Shown here: positions 26,559 to 35,010 of the stretch, in pieces | Position numbering within the stretch: position 1 is the stretch's first letter | Layout of the letters: the number at the start of each line of letters is the position of its first letter | Assembly (NCBI GenBank): GCA_040755755.1 | Contig: JBFLZW010000031.1 | Location: 81,371-145,370 of the forward strand | DNA from: a bacterium | GTDB lineage: Bacteria; SZUA-182; DTGQ01 | Direction: 5' to 3' | Length of the DNA stretch: 64,000 bases | Position numbers and translations under genes: made by a program | Notes under the pieces: model-generated | What the model saw: only the letters and a program-made list of their open reading frames with translations | Database searches by the model: none | Told to the model about the DNA's origin: nothing

Positions 26559-27524
26559 TTAATGTTTCCAGAGCTTCTTCAAAATGGAAAGCGGGCCTTT
26601 GGTGTCTTTATTCTCAGGGGCATCCTTGTGCTGGTGTCCTTCCCCTTTTTGATCGGAGGAAGGGGAACCCGGACGCTCATTGGAGGAGGGCTTTGGTATT
26701 TCAGCCAGGCGGCCGCTGCCCAGAAAGCGAAACAGGGGCCCCAAGGGGCCGAGGGACAGCTCATCGCCGGGATTGAGCGGTGACTGAAGGTCGATGGGCT
26801 GCCGGTTGACCATAATCAATCGTTGTCCCGTGAGGTCCTTGACCCAGTAGCGATCCTGACTGTAGAAGACCTGGACATGCTGACCCTGGATACCAGGATG
26901 GTCAAGCTGAAAATCGCAGCTTGCCTCTTTTCCCATGGTAACCGGCACCGCTTTGTATGAGCGCAGCGTAGGGCCATACTGGATAATGAGGGGGACTCTC
27001 ACGTTGTGCACCACGACTTTGCCTGCTGCCTCGACAGGCTCAGGATGAAGGGGTGGGGGTTCGGGCTGGAGGAAGGGGTGCTCAGGCTCCAGCCGGGAAG
27101 ATGAATCCGGTTCACTCTCCGGGGGATGATGCGGCGGTGAAGGCAGGGGGCCGCTTTGCTGCGGAGCCGGGAGAACGCTTTCTTTCCCGGCTTGGTTTTC
27201 CTGAATCTGGGTCAGGAAGCTGACCTTTGGCCCGCCTTCGGCAAAAGACAACACGTCTCCGTTCTTCAGGTACGCCTCTTCAACCACTCTCTTGCCGTTG
27301 ACAAAGGTGCCATTGGTGCTGTGGTCTACCAATTTAAAGCGATTTCCGTCTCGGACTATTTCGGCATGGTTGCGGGAAATTATGGTCAGATCCGCCGGGA
27401 ACTTCAAATGACATGACTGGTGGCGGCCAATGGCAATCCTGGCTTCGGAAAACTCCTGAATTTCGCCCTTGAGAGGCCCTTGAATATGAACGAGTTGAAC
27501 GGTAATAACCGGCTGTTGCTTCAT
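26559..27524 (-). CDS. Protein with two FHA domains
   Basis: A 321-residue cytoplasmic protein. The first FHA domain (about 20-105) has all phosphothreonine-reading residues: IAIGRHQSC, ISRNHAEI and STNGTFVNG. A Pro/Glu-rich linker (PEPEPP-like, 115-165) leads to a second, degenerate FHA-like domain (170-270) in which the signature serine and NG are poorly kept. The C-terminus is polar and charged. FHA domains bind phosphothreonine, and a kinase gene and a PP2C gene lie nearby, so it is probably a reader in that pathway. Confidence 0.88.
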   Translation of the reverse strand: MKQQPVITVQLVHIQGPLKGEIQEFSEARIAIGRHQSCHLKFPADLTIISRNHAEIVRDGNRFKLVDHSTNGTFVNGKRVVEEAYLKNGDVLSFAEGGPKVSFLTQIQENQAGKESVLPAPQQSGPLPSPPHHPPESEPDSSSRLEPEHPFLQPEPPPLHPEPVEAAGKVVVHNVRVPLIIQYGPTLRSYKAVPVTMGKEASCDFQLDHPGIQGQHVQVFYSQDRYWVKDLTGQRLIMVNRQPIDLQSPLNPGDELSLGPLGPLFRFLGSGRLAEIPKPSSNERPGSPSSDQKGEGHQHKDAPENKDTKGPLSILKKLWKH

Positions 27525-27584
27525 TGGGAATAAAAATTATCTGATGGTAAATGGTTTATCATCCTGTTTGCAGTCCAGAACTCA

Positions 27585-27614
27585 ATTATAGCCTGAATCT
27601 CGCATTTCTTGCAA
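27585..27614 (-). promoter_or_regulatory. Promoter of the FHA gene
   Basis: On the minus strand TTGCAA (27609-27614), 18-bp spacer, TATAAT (27585-27590). It lies 61 bp upstream of the FHA start codon in the gap shared with the divergent PP2C gene. Confidence 0.65.
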
Positions 27615-27711
27615 GAAAATAATTATTTACAACCTGCCATAAGTTTACTAAAATAGGATTGACTTTTAACCTTTCTCATGAGAGGATCTATAACCACCAA
27701 ATTGAAAGGCG

Positions 27712-28440
27712 ATGCCTATGACAGTCTCATTTGGACAATCAGATCCTGGCCTCAGACGCTCGAATAATGAAGATGCTTTCATCATCATATCCGAAGCGGA
27801 CCTTCTGGCAGTGGCCGATGGAATGGGCGGGGCAGCGGCTGGTGAGGTGGCCAGCCGGATATTTATTGAATCCGCCTCGGCACTTTCCGGCGGTGCGAAG
27901 TGTCAATCCGAGCAGGAAGCCCTTGTCAGGGTCCAGGATATCTTCAGATCAGCCAATGAAAAAATTATTAACCATGCCAGGCAGAACCCTCAGTGCCGGG
28001 GAATGGGGTGTACCGCCGAAGTCATTGTCTTCACCAGCCAGGGTTATGTTCTTGGCCATGTAGGAGACAGCCGCACCTATCTGCTGCGAGCGGGACAACT
28101 GAAACGATTGACGCATGATCACTCTGTGGTCCAGGAGCAGATCGACCAGGGCCTCATCACGCCAGAGGATGCCAGAAAACATCCCCTCAAAAGTGTTATC
28201 CTCAGAGCTGTAGGTGTCAACGAACAGTTGGCCCTTGACCTGATACGGGATAAAACCGTTCCCGGCGACCTTTTTCTCCTCTGCTCCGACGGTCTGACAG
28301 ATATGATTGACGATTCCTTCATCAAGGATATCCTTTCCCGTCCCCTGACTCTTTCTCAAAAGGGAACCCAGTTAATCGAGGCTGCCAAATCAGCCGGGGG
28401 GTATGACAACGTAACGGTAGTTCTCGGTGAAGTAAAGTGA
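27712..28440 (+). CDS. PP2C-type Ser/Thr protein phosphatase
   Basis: A 242-residue metal-dependent phosphatase of the bacterial Stp/PrpC kind. The conserved PP2C motifs are present: SDPGLRRSNNEDAF, VADGMGGAAAGEVAS, GHVGDSRTYLLR, LTHDHSVVQEQIDQG and LLCSDGLTDMIDD, with SAGGYDNVTVVL at the end. The Asp residues for two metals are all there. It heads the plus-strand run phosphatase, protease, kinase and should reverse the kinase at 29408. Either ATG 27712 or 27718 could be the start; AAAGG fits the second slightly better. Confidence 0.95.
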   Translation: MPMTVSFGQSDPGLRRSNNEDAFIIISEADLLAVADGMGGAAAGEVASRIFIESASALSGGAKCQSEQEALVRVQDIFRSANEKIINHARQNPQCRGMGCTAEVIVFTSQGYVLGHVGDSRTYLLRAGQLKRLTHDHSVVQEQIDQGLITPEDARKHPLKSVILRAVGVNEQLALDLIRDKTVPGDLFLLCSDGLTDMIDDSFIKDILSRPLTLSQKGTQLIEAAKSAGGYDNVTVVLGEVK

Positions 28441-28446
28441 TTGACC

Positions 28447-29394
28447 ATGAGCAAGTTCACTCGGGCGTGGATGGTCCTGGCCGTTGCCGCTGTCACGGTT
28501 TTTCTGCTGTTTGCGTTTGCCGGGGCTGGAAGCGCGGACGTGGAGTTCAGATCGTATCCTTTTCCTCTGCCGGAGGTGGAGGATGTCATTTCACGATGGC
28601 TGCACAGCAACGGCTTTGAGATCGTCCGTGCTTGCCGGGAAGGGGGCCAGGTCCACCTGGGAGCGATGAAAGAAGGCGAGCGCTGGCAGATCATGCTCAA
28701 GCCCCGCTCTCCCCTGGCCTCGGAGGTCCAGGCCGAATACTTCCGGCAGGGGCAGCCCGATCAGGCGCTCCAGAAAGAACTATGGGCCCATCTGCAAAGA
28801 TATGCCCGGAATCCTGCTGCCGAACAAGAGGATTACGGTGTCCCCTCCCCGGTTTTGGCCCACAGTGAATCGGTGGTCTGCATCAAAGCCGAGCGGGGAG
28901 GAAAACCGATTCAGTTCTCCGGTTTCATTATTGACCGGGAGGGGTTAATATTAGGAACAGCCCATGACCTTGAAGGGATCCAGGAGGTCAGGGTTATTCT
29001 CGATAACGGCCATGAGCTGAACGGACAACTATGCAGGGCCGATCATGACCGGGATTTGGCTCTTATTGCCGTCAAGACCAGGTTCGATGCCTGCATTTCT
29101 CTTTCCCGGGGACGAAACCTCCTGAGCATGGGTGAAAAGGTGTTTTCGATCGGATGTCCCGTCAATCTGCAGGGAACGGTCCATGCCGGTTTCATCGACG
29201 GCCCTCCGAGGAAGGTGAATACTCTGCTCCTGTGGCAGGTGAATATGGAAGTCCTGCCGGGAAGCAGCGGCAGCCCGGTGTTTGATACCCAGGGAAACGT
29301 GGTGGCTGTTGTCAAGGGCAGATACCGCGGCACGGATTCAGTGGGCTTTCTGATCCCAATGGAGACGATCAGAGAATTTATGGGACAAAAATAG
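28447..29394 (+). CDS. Exported trypsin-like serine protease
   Basis: A 315-residue protein with an N-terminal signal anchor (WMVLAVAAVTVFLLFAFAGAG), an N-domain of about 120 residues without a recognised fold, and a trypsin-like domain (about 135-310). Candidate triad: His in ILGTAHDLEG, Asp in DHDRDLALIAV, Ser in PGSSGSPVFD. All three are in place, and no PDZ domain follows, unlike DegP. TTG 28441 directly after the phosphatase stop is possible, but ATG 28447 is more likely. The gene sits between phosphatase and kinase genes, so the protease may be an output of, or input to, that pathway. Confidence 0.85.
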   Translation: MSKFTRAWMVLAVAAVTVFLLFAFAGAGSADVEFRSYPFPLPEVEDVISRWLHSNGFEIVRACREGGQVHLGAMKEGERWQIMLKPRSPLASEVQAEYFRQGQPDQALQKELWAHLQRYARNPAAEQEDYGVPSPVLAHSESVVCIKAERGGKPIQFSGFIIDREGLILGTAHDLEGIQEVRVILDNGHELNGQLCRADHDRDLALIAVKTRFDACISLSRGRNLLSMGEKVFSIGCPVNLQGTVHAGFIDGPPRKVNTLLLWQVNMEVLPGSSGSPVFDTQGNVVAVVKGRYRGTDSVGFLIPMETIREFMGQK

Positions 29395-29407
29395 GACGGA
29401 AGTTAGC

Positions 29408-30640
29408 ATGTTATTACAGTATGGACGGTATCAGATCGAAAATGAGCTTGGCAAGGGAGCTATGGGGGTGGTCTACCGGGCCCATGATCCCCGGATTGAC
29501 CGGTCAGTCGCTTTGAAGGTCCTGCGTCCGGACCGGGTCACCAACGAGGATTTCGTCCAGCGGTTCCTCAAGGAGGCTAAAGCGATTGGCAGGCTTTCGC
29601 ATCCCAATATCGTTACTGTCTATGACGTCGGGCAGGATCAGGACACGATCTTTATTGCCATGGAATTTCTCGATGGCAAACCTCTTCATACGATCTTGCA
29701 GGAAGCAAAACCGGATATTGGCACCATCGTCGATCTTGGCATCCAGGTAGCCTGTGCCCTCGATTATGCCCACCAGAAGGGAATCGTTCACCGGGATATC
29801 AAGCCCGGCAATATTATTGTCCAGCCCGATGGCCGGGTGAAAATAACCGACTTCGGAATTGCCCATATCGAAGATTCCTCGGCCACGCAGCAGACCAGGG
29901 CGGGAGAGATTCTCGGCAGCCCGGCTTATATGTCCCCCGAACAGGTGATGGGCCAGCCGGTGGACGGACGCTCAGATCTGTATTCGCTGGGCGTTGTCCT
30001 CTACGAGCTGTGCGCCGGGAAGCGGCCCTTCCAGGAAGATAACCTGGCCGCTCTTTTCAGGGCCATTACTCAGGATAATCCCCCTGAACTGTCAGCTCTC
30101 GACCCGGCAATCCCCCCCCTGCTTTCGCAGACAATCGTAAAGTGCCTGAGCAAGCAGCCGGAGAAACGCTTTCAGACCGGCCTTGCCCTGGCCGATGCCC
30201 TGAAGACCTGCCTGAAGAAGACAAAAGCCGCCCCGACCGGACAGGATCGGCCAAAGGGCAGGTTCCTGGTGCTCCTGATCGCGGTTTTCCTGATCAGTAT
30301 CACGGCGGGGATTTTGGTCTATTTCTTCGGCTCAGCCAGGGATGATCGTCTTCCTCCTCCTTCTCCTCCTCCGTCGGTTACGGAGCAGCAACCGCCGCCG
30401 ACTGGAGAAGCGCCTCCGGTGATTGCTTTTCTCAAGGTCGAAAGTACGCCCGTCGGTGCCCAGATTTTCGTGGATGGAACCCTGCACGGGAAAACGCCTG
30501 CCCGGCTTGAGCTTGCGCCCGGAAAACATGAGGTCCGGCTGACTTTGCCCGCTTATTTTGACTGGGAAGCCCAGGTTCAGTTACCCGAAAAGGTCGAGAC
30601 CCCTCTCCTGGTCCGGCTGATGCCGACCGAGGAGGAGTAG
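29408..30640 (+). CDS. Transmembrane Ser/Thr protein kinase with PEGA domain
   Basis: A 410-residue Hanks-type kinase. The cytoplasmic kinase domain (residues 5-265) has LGKGAMGVVYRA, catalytic HRDIKPGNI, DFGIAH (DFG) and SPAYMSPEQ. A single transmembrane helix (about 281-304, LLIAVFLISITAGILVYFF) leads to a Pro-rich stalk and a periplasmic PEGA domain (FLKVESTPVGAQIFVDG and LAPGKHEV). The topology suggests that an envelope signal is passed to cytoplasmic targets such as the FHA protein. The gene lies 13 bp after the protease gene, in one operon with the PP2C phosphatase. Confidence 0.95.
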   Translation: MLLQYGRYQIENELGKGAMGVVYRAHDPRIDRSVALKVLRPDRVTNEDFVQRFLKEAKAIGRLSHPNIVTVYDVGQDQDTIFIAMEFLDGKPLHTILQEAKPDIGTIVDLGIQVACALDYAHQKGIVHRDIKPGNIIVQPDGRVKITDFGIAHIEDSSATQQTRAGEILGSPAYMSPEQVMGQPVDGRSDLYSLGVVLYELCAGKRPFQEDNLAALFRAITQDNPPELSALDPAIPPLLSQTIVKCLSKQPEKRFQTGLALADALKTCLKKTKAAPTGQDRPKGRFLVLLIAVFLISITAGILVYFFGSARDDRLPPPSPPPSVTEQQPPPTGEAPPVIAFLKVESTPVGAQIFVDGTLHGKTPARLELAPGKHEVRLTLPAYFDWEAQVQLPEKVETPLLVRLMPTEEE

Positions 30641-30641
30641 T

Positions 30642-30669
30642 GGTCAGTGGTCAGTGATCAGTGGTTAGT
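30642..30669. repeat. Heptad tandem repeat (GGTCAGT type)
   Basis: Four consecutive 7-mers (GGTCAGT, GGTCAGT, GATCAGT, GGTTAGT). They are followed by an inverted AGTCAGGAG/CTCCTGACT pair up to about 30725. Related arrays occur at 42314-42348 and 40286-40363. They resemble the short tandemly repeated sequences found between genes in several bacterial groups. Confidence 0.8.
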
Positions 30670-30751
30670 GGCTGGAATCCAGAAGTCAGGAGAAAAACAG
30701 CCCTTATTCTGACTCCTGACTCCTGAATTCTTTAAAAAAAAGGAGTGTCAG

Positions 30752-32746
30752 ATGAAGATTACCCGAAAATGCCGTGCCGTCAGTTTGATCCTCACCCTTG
30801 GTTTTTTCCTCTCGGGAATGGGCGTAAGCTATGGCCAGATCGCACCCGGCCAGTCCGCTCCGCTCTTTTCCCTGAAGGATATCGCCGGAAAATCCCATGA
30901 CCTGGCCCAGATGAAAAATCAGCCCATGATTATTCTCTACTTCTTCGATGCAGAATCGAGGCCGAGCCAGGAAGGAATCGTAAGCCTGAATCAATTGGCC
31001 AGACAATACAAGGGCTATGACCTGACCACCCTGGCCATTACCCTCTCTCCGCGGGCCAAGATCGATCAGTTCAGGAAGCAGACCGACCTAGGGTTTCCCA
31101 TCATCCAGGACCAGTCCGGGATCAGCGACCGGTATCAGGCCCGGCAGATACTGCCCACGGTCTGCATTATCGGGCCGGGTCTTCGCGTTCTCGACCATTT
31201 TCAGGGCGGAGGCAAAACCACCGAAGTGATGCTGGTCAGGCTGGCCGAGAGGGAATTACAGAGAAAACAGACCACGCTGGCTAAAGCCATCAGCGCCGAG
31301 GTGGTAAAAAAGAACCCTCACAATACCAGGGCCAAAACAGTGGCTGGTTATGCAGCCCTCAGGGAGGGGAACCTCAAGCAGGCGCAGGAGGTTTTCCAGA
31401 ACCTGGCCAAAGACAGCGGACAGGCAGAGGTACTTGGCAAAGAAGGGCTGGCCGCCGTTCATGTCCAGAAGGGAGAGGCGGCCAGAGCCCTTGAGCTGGC
31501 CAGAGAGATAGAGCACAAAGCTCCTGAAAGATCCTATGTCCATGTCATCAAGGGAGATATTCTCGCCAGTCAGGATAAAAAGCAGGAGGCCGAGGCGGAA
31601 TATCAGAAAGCGATAGCCAAGAAGGATGCCGAGCCGTACCAGGAAGCGGTCAGGCATAACCAGCTTGGCCGGTTGTATGCAAGCAGCGGACAGTATCAAA
31701 AGGCGCGTGAGCTTTACGACCAGGCGGTGGCCATCGATCCTTATTACATCGAGGGGACGACCAACAAGGGGATAACCTACCAGAAAGAAGGCAATTGGGA
31801 TAAAGCCCTGGAATCCTTTCAGCAGGCCGTCACCCTTGACAAGGGCGATACCTTTGCGGTTGTCCTGGCCAAAAAAGCCCAGGAGATGCTGGAGTTCCAG
31901 AAAGACAACGAGCGTAAAAAACGGGTTGACCAACTGGTGAAAGACCTGGCCGAGCGGTACCGCAGTCAGGAGAAGTCCAGGCCAAAGGATGAAGATACCT
32001 GGACCTCCCGGCCCATGATTATCTCCTTTGTCGATTTTCAGGAAAAAGGCGGCCTGGCCGAGCGGGATGGCTTCTCGACCGTGATGACCAGCCAGTTAAG
32101 CGATTCCCTGACCGCCTCGAACCGGGTCCAGGTGGTGGAGCGGGTGCTGATCGAGCGTCTCATGGAGGAGTTGAACCTTGGTTCTTCGGATCTGGCTGAT
32201 CAGGAAACTGCGCTCAAGCTTGGCCGGGTACTGGCCGCCAAACTGATCGGCACCGGATCCCTCTTTTACCTGCCCAACGGGACGCTCCTGAATCTCAGGC
32301 TCATCGACAGCGAAACCTCAGCCATCCCTTTGGTGATCACCCGGCAAATCAGCCCCCAGGCATCTCTGGAAAAAGAGCTTTACGCCCTCAACCGGCAGAT
32401 ATTAAGGACAGTCATGGAAAAGTATCCCCTGCACGGGTATCTGGTTGAAGTCACAGGAGATCAGGCCCTGGTTAACCTCGGCTCCCGCCAGGGAGTGGTT
32501 CAGGGGACACGGTTTGAAGTGCTGGAAGAAGGCAAGCCGATCACCTACAAGGGGAAGACGCTCCAGAGCTCACCAAAAATCATCGCCCAGGCCGAGGTTG
32601 TCCGGGTTGAGCCTGACCTGTGCCATATCCGGATCATCAGCCAGGAAAGACCCCTGAAAACCGATGACAAGGTCCAGGAGAGAATCGCGGAAGCGGTCCT
32701 GGGAGAAGGCAGCGAAGAAGGTAGTGGAAGCAGGGATCATGAATAG
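30752..32746 (+). CDS. Exported thioredoxin-fold/TPR/CsgG-like multidomain protein
   Basis: A 664-residue protein with a signal peptide (LILTLGFFLSGMGVSYG). Domain order: AhpC/TlpA-type thioredoxin fold (about 28-160), TPR repeats (about 185-375), a CsgG/FlgO-like domain (about 410-540, with NRVQVVERVLIERLMEELN), and a C-terminal FlgT-like beta domain (about 550-650). The redox CxxC site is replaced by FFDAESRPSQ, while the cis-Pro loop (ILPTV) is kept, so the fold is probably not a redox enzyme. ATG 30752 follows AAAAAGGAG. It shares the CsgG-like domain with the overlapping lipoprotein gene, suggesting an outer-membrane complex. Confidence 0.8.
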   Translation: MKITRKCRAVSLILTLGFFLSGMGVSYGQIAPGQSAPLFSLKDIAGKSHDLAQMKNQPMIILYFFDAESRPSQEGIVSLNQLARQYKGYDLTTLAITLSPRAKIDQFRKQTDLGFPIIQDQSGISDRYQARQILPTVCIIGPGLRVLDHFQGGGKTTEVMLVRLAERELQRKQTTLAKAISAEVVKKNPHNTRAKTVAGYAALREGNLKQAQEVFQNLAKDSGQAEVLGKEGLAAVHVQKGEAARALELAREIEHKAPERSYVHVIKGDILASQDKKQEAEAEYQKAIAKKDAEPYQEAVRHNQLGRLYASSGQYQKARELYDQAVAIDPYYIEGTTNKGITYQKEGNWDKALESFQQAVTLDKGDTFAVVLAKKAQEMLEFQKDNERKKRVDQLVKDLAERYRSQEKSRPKDEDTWTSRPMIISFVDFQEKGGLAERDGFSTVMTSQLSDSLTASNRVQVVERVLIERLMEELNLGSSDLADQETALKLGRVLAAKLIGTGSLFYLPNGTLLNLRLIDSETSAIPLVITRQISPQASLEKELYALNRQILRTVMEKYPLHGYLVEVTGDQALVNLGSRQGVVQGTRFEVLEEGKPITYKGKTLQSSPKIIAQAEVVRVEPDLCHIRIISQERPLKTDDKVQERIAEAVLGEGSEEGSGSRDHE

Positions 32747-33272
32747 AAGAGCATGGCTGACAGGTCTTATCCTGGTTGGATTTTTTTGCGCCTCCTGCAC
32801 GTTGCGTCAATCCCTGCCCCTTGGGCAGGGCACAGCGATGGAAAAGGATACTGCAATTGAAAAGGGTGCTGCGGTAGCTGTCTGGGATTTCGATAACTTG
32901 AGCCCATCTGCCGAAGGCCAGCCGCCTTCACTGGGAGAGCTTCTCTCCGCTCAGGTTATGGAATCGCTCCAGTCTCGCGGGGATGTAACGGTCATCGAGC
33001 GGCAGCGGCTGCACCTGGCCCTTGAGGAGCTTAAATTGGGATCGACCTCACTGGCGGATGAGGCCACACGGTTAAAGCTCGGCCATCTGGTGGGAGCCCG
33101 GCTGATGGTTTTTGGAGCCTACCAGGCGATCGCCGGCACCATGCGCCTCGACCTGCGGCTGGTCGAAGTGGAAACCGGCAAGGTGCGTAATGCTGTCAAA
33201 GGAACGGCTTCGAGCGGGGATATGGCCGAATGGCTGAAGACCGCCAGGGAAGCCGCGGCAGGGCTGCTGTAG
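32739..33272 (+). CDS. CsgG-like outer-membrane lipoprotein
   Basis: A 177-residue lipoprotein whose signal ends in FFCASC, with the modified Cys near residue 18. The mature part is a CsgG/FlgO-like domain with VAVWDFDNL, VIERQRLHLALEELKLG and KLGHLVGARLMVFGAY, matching the corresponding domain of the upstream TPR protein. ATG 32739 overlaps the previous gene's stop (ATGAATAG), so translation is coupled; the longer reading from 32664 has a charged N-terminus that would hide the signal. No other curli or flagellar genes are near, so the cargo is unknown. Confidence 0.82.
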   Translation: MNRRAWLTGLILVGFFCASCTLRQSLPLGQGTAMEKDTAIEKGAAVAVWDFDNLSPSAEGQPPSLGELLSAQVMESLQSRGDVTVIERQRLHLALEELKLGSTSLADEATRLKLGHLVGARLMVFGAYQAIAGTMRLDLRLVEVETGKVRNAVKGTASSGDMAEWLKTAREAAAGLL

Positions 33273-33297
33273 GGCACACATTCTCCGAAAATTCTAT

Positions 33298-33591
33298 TCA
33301 GGGATGAGAAGTTATTGCAATGATGGTAATTTGACCTGCATCAGGACCATAATACCAAAAGACCCTATATGCCGCAGGAGTGGATTGTTCAGCATAAGCT
33401 TCAAAGACTTTTTCTTTTTCGGGTCCTTTTAAGCTGGTGAATTCATGGGTTTCAAGACTTTTATGTCTTGGATTTTCAGCTAATAAATGGACAGTCCTGG
33501 TTACTGCCTTGTACCTTTTTTCGAGTCCCTTGTCAGTTTTAAGCCTCTCTAATTGCTTTTTTGCCTGATCAGTAAGGAAGATTTCAAACAA
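33298..33591 (-). CDS. RelE/ParE-type toxin
   Basis: A 97-residue protein with the RelE-superfamily layout: MFEIFLTDQAKKQLERLK, ENPRHKSLETHEF, and a C-terminal AAYRVFWYYGPDAGQITIIAI strand pair. Family members cut mRNA at the ribosome or poison gyrase; which applies here cannot be told. It follows a small antitoxin-like gene after 11 bp on the same strand. AT-rich relative to the upstream signalling cluster. Confidence 0.8.
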   Translation of the reverse strand: MFEIFLTDQAKKQLERLKTDKGLEKRYKAVTRTVHLLAENPRHKSLETHEFTSLKGPEKEKVFEAYAEQSTPAAYRVFWYYGPDAGQITIIAITSHP

Positions 33592-33602
33592 AACTGGCTA
33601 TC

Positions 33603-33884
33603 CTAAAATTCATCAAGATTAAGTTTCGATATCTTGCCCTCGGATGCATCCTTTAAGCCGTCCATAACACTTTCAAGGGCTTCTTTATTTTGAAAAAGCC
33701 AAACCTCTGAAGCTGGAATTTCTGCTATAGGTTGTAAGAGAATCTCTCCCCGGTTATTTTTATATAGTCTGACTCTTTTATAACCCTTCAAAAGATCACC
33801 CAGAGTAATTCGTGTTCTGTCGTCAATTGTTTTAGTATCAACCTCTTGAAATTCATCATTAATCTGCAGGGTATTATTTTTCAT
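33603..33884 (-). CDS. Putative antitoxin of RelE-type pair
   Basis: A 93-residue acidic protein immediately upstream of the RelE-like gene. ATG 33884 is preceded by AGGAGGTGATACT, an excellent ribosome site; the reading from 33932 is a 16-residue artefact. The middle has ITLGDLLKGYKRVRLYKNNRGEILLQPI, which resembles an AbrB/MazE-like strand-rich fold, followed by a helical tail (KEALESVMDGLKDASEGKI). The antitoxin role is inferred from position. Confidence 0.65.
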   Translation of the reverse strand: MKNNTLQINDEFQEVDTKTIDDRTRITLGDLLKGYKRVRLYKNNRGEILLQPIAEIPASEVWLFQNKEALESVMDGLKDASEGKISKLNLDEF

Positions 33885-34041
33885 AGTATCACCTCCTGAA
33901 CAGAATATACTATAATTCCCATATTGGGTCAATGGGCAATTCTATTCCTCCAGCAATTCTAATTATGAACTTTTATGGACAATTTAACCTCACATCTTTC
34001 GGGATTGGATAGAGGTTTATAGCGGTTCCCGGTTGAGTGGA

Positions 34042-34470
34042 CTACCTGATAGTAGTATAACCAGATAGAATAGAATGGCACTGAGAAGCTGTCTGAAAAA
34101 TACCAAGGCTTGATTGTCTGATTTTATTCACTACCGGAGAGAAGAAGGTCTCAATCCGAAATCGTTTCCTGTACCAGTTGCAGGCATCTTGTGTCGATTC
34201 AACATTGGTGACCAGAGAGATGGGCTCTTTGTAGTCCTTCTCCCACCAGAGGATAGCATGAACAGGACCATAGGCTTGGTTGGTGAAAAAGACACCTGGC
34301 AGACTCACAGGCTTTTGTCCCTGGGGGACAAAGATCTTGCCCAGAGGAGAGCTTTTTGTCTCCCTTAAAGAGCACACTGCTTTTGCCCGGGCGACAGGCA
34401 TACTGCCAGCCATAGCTTTGTAAGAAATTATTTTACGTTATTCTGGTTTATTTCAGAGACGAGGCTTCAC
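34042..34470 (-). pseudogene. IS4-type transposase remnant
   Basis: The minus strand holds a 3' portion of a DDE transposase: AYGPVHAILWWEKDYKEP, LVTNVES and the diagnostic NWYRKRFRIETFF, where Y-(2)-R-(3)-E is the IS4-family signature. The protein then runs into the element's end instead of the expected DQKSRG segment, so it is truncated. The upstream part continues in another frame (GWQYACRPGKSS). The 27-bp end sequence at 34088-34114 recurs at 37011-37037. Confidence 0.8.
34088..34114. repeat. IS-end repeat, copy 1
   Basis: GCTGTCTGAAAAATACCAAG followed by GCTTGAT; matches copy 2 at 37011-37037 with one mismatch. Probably a terminal sequence of the IS4-type element whose transposase remnant it touches. 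A weaker fragment is seen at 25683-25697. Confidence 0.7.
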
Positions 34471-34472
34471 CT

Positions 34473-34880
34473 TTAAGGAACTAAATAAGGGGACTCAGGT
34501 CGTGGCCTGAGTTTTCCTTCCTTGCAGTCAACGATCAGGTCGAGTTCCTCCAAAATGGTCTGGCCGAGCAGACCTTCGCTCCCCGGAGGACCGACCACAC
34601 AATTAACCGGCGTGATTCTGTTTTCAACCCTGACCATAGCCACTCCAGCCACTTCTCTTTCCTCTTTCCGTTCATCCGCGTAGGTGACGATGACCTTATC
34701 CAGCCTTTTCAGGCCGAGTTGCTCCACCAGGTCCTGGGGCAGGACGAGCATTGTTGAGCCGCTATCGACCAGCACCCTGACCCTTTCCCTGCGGATCTCC
34801 TCTATTTTCCTGAGATTGTGCTCATATAATACCCTATCGTCGTAATTCTCAATCTCAAGCTCAACGATGACTTCACCCAT
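34473..34880 (-). CDS. Clan AA (retropepsin-like) aspartic protease
   Basis: A 135-residue single-domain protein with RVLVDSGSTMLVLPQ, where the catalytic Asp lies in DSG, and EGLLGQTILEELDLIVD, the second hallmark (hydrophobic-G before the C-terminal strands). Like retropepsins it should work as a homodimer. No signal peptide is seen, so it is cytoplasmic. The physiological target of such bacterial proteins is not known to me. It has its own promoter and is divergent from sufC. Confidence 0.8.
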   Translation of the reverse strand: MGEVIVELEIENYDDRVLYEHNLRKIEEIRRERVRVLVDSGSTMLVLPQDLVEQLGLKRLDKVIVTYADERKEEREVAGVAMVRVENRITPVNCVVGPPGSEGLLGQTILEELDLIVDCKEGKLRPRPESPYLVP

Positions 34881-34928
34881 GTTCTATCCACTCCTTTCAG
34901 TATCCGGTTTTGCTGCCCCCTGAGAGCA

Positions 34929-34958
34929 AATATAGCGAATAACCATGAGTATTGTCAA
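34929..34958 (-). promoter_or_regulatory. Promoter of the aspartic protease gene
   Basis: On the minus strand TTGACA (34953-34958), 18-bp spacer, TATATT (34929-34934), about 50 bp upstream of the start codon. Confidence 0.7.
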
Positions 34959-35010
34959 TGAATTATAATGTTTTTCACGACAAGGGATCAGGCAGAAATT
35001 TATCGTAACA

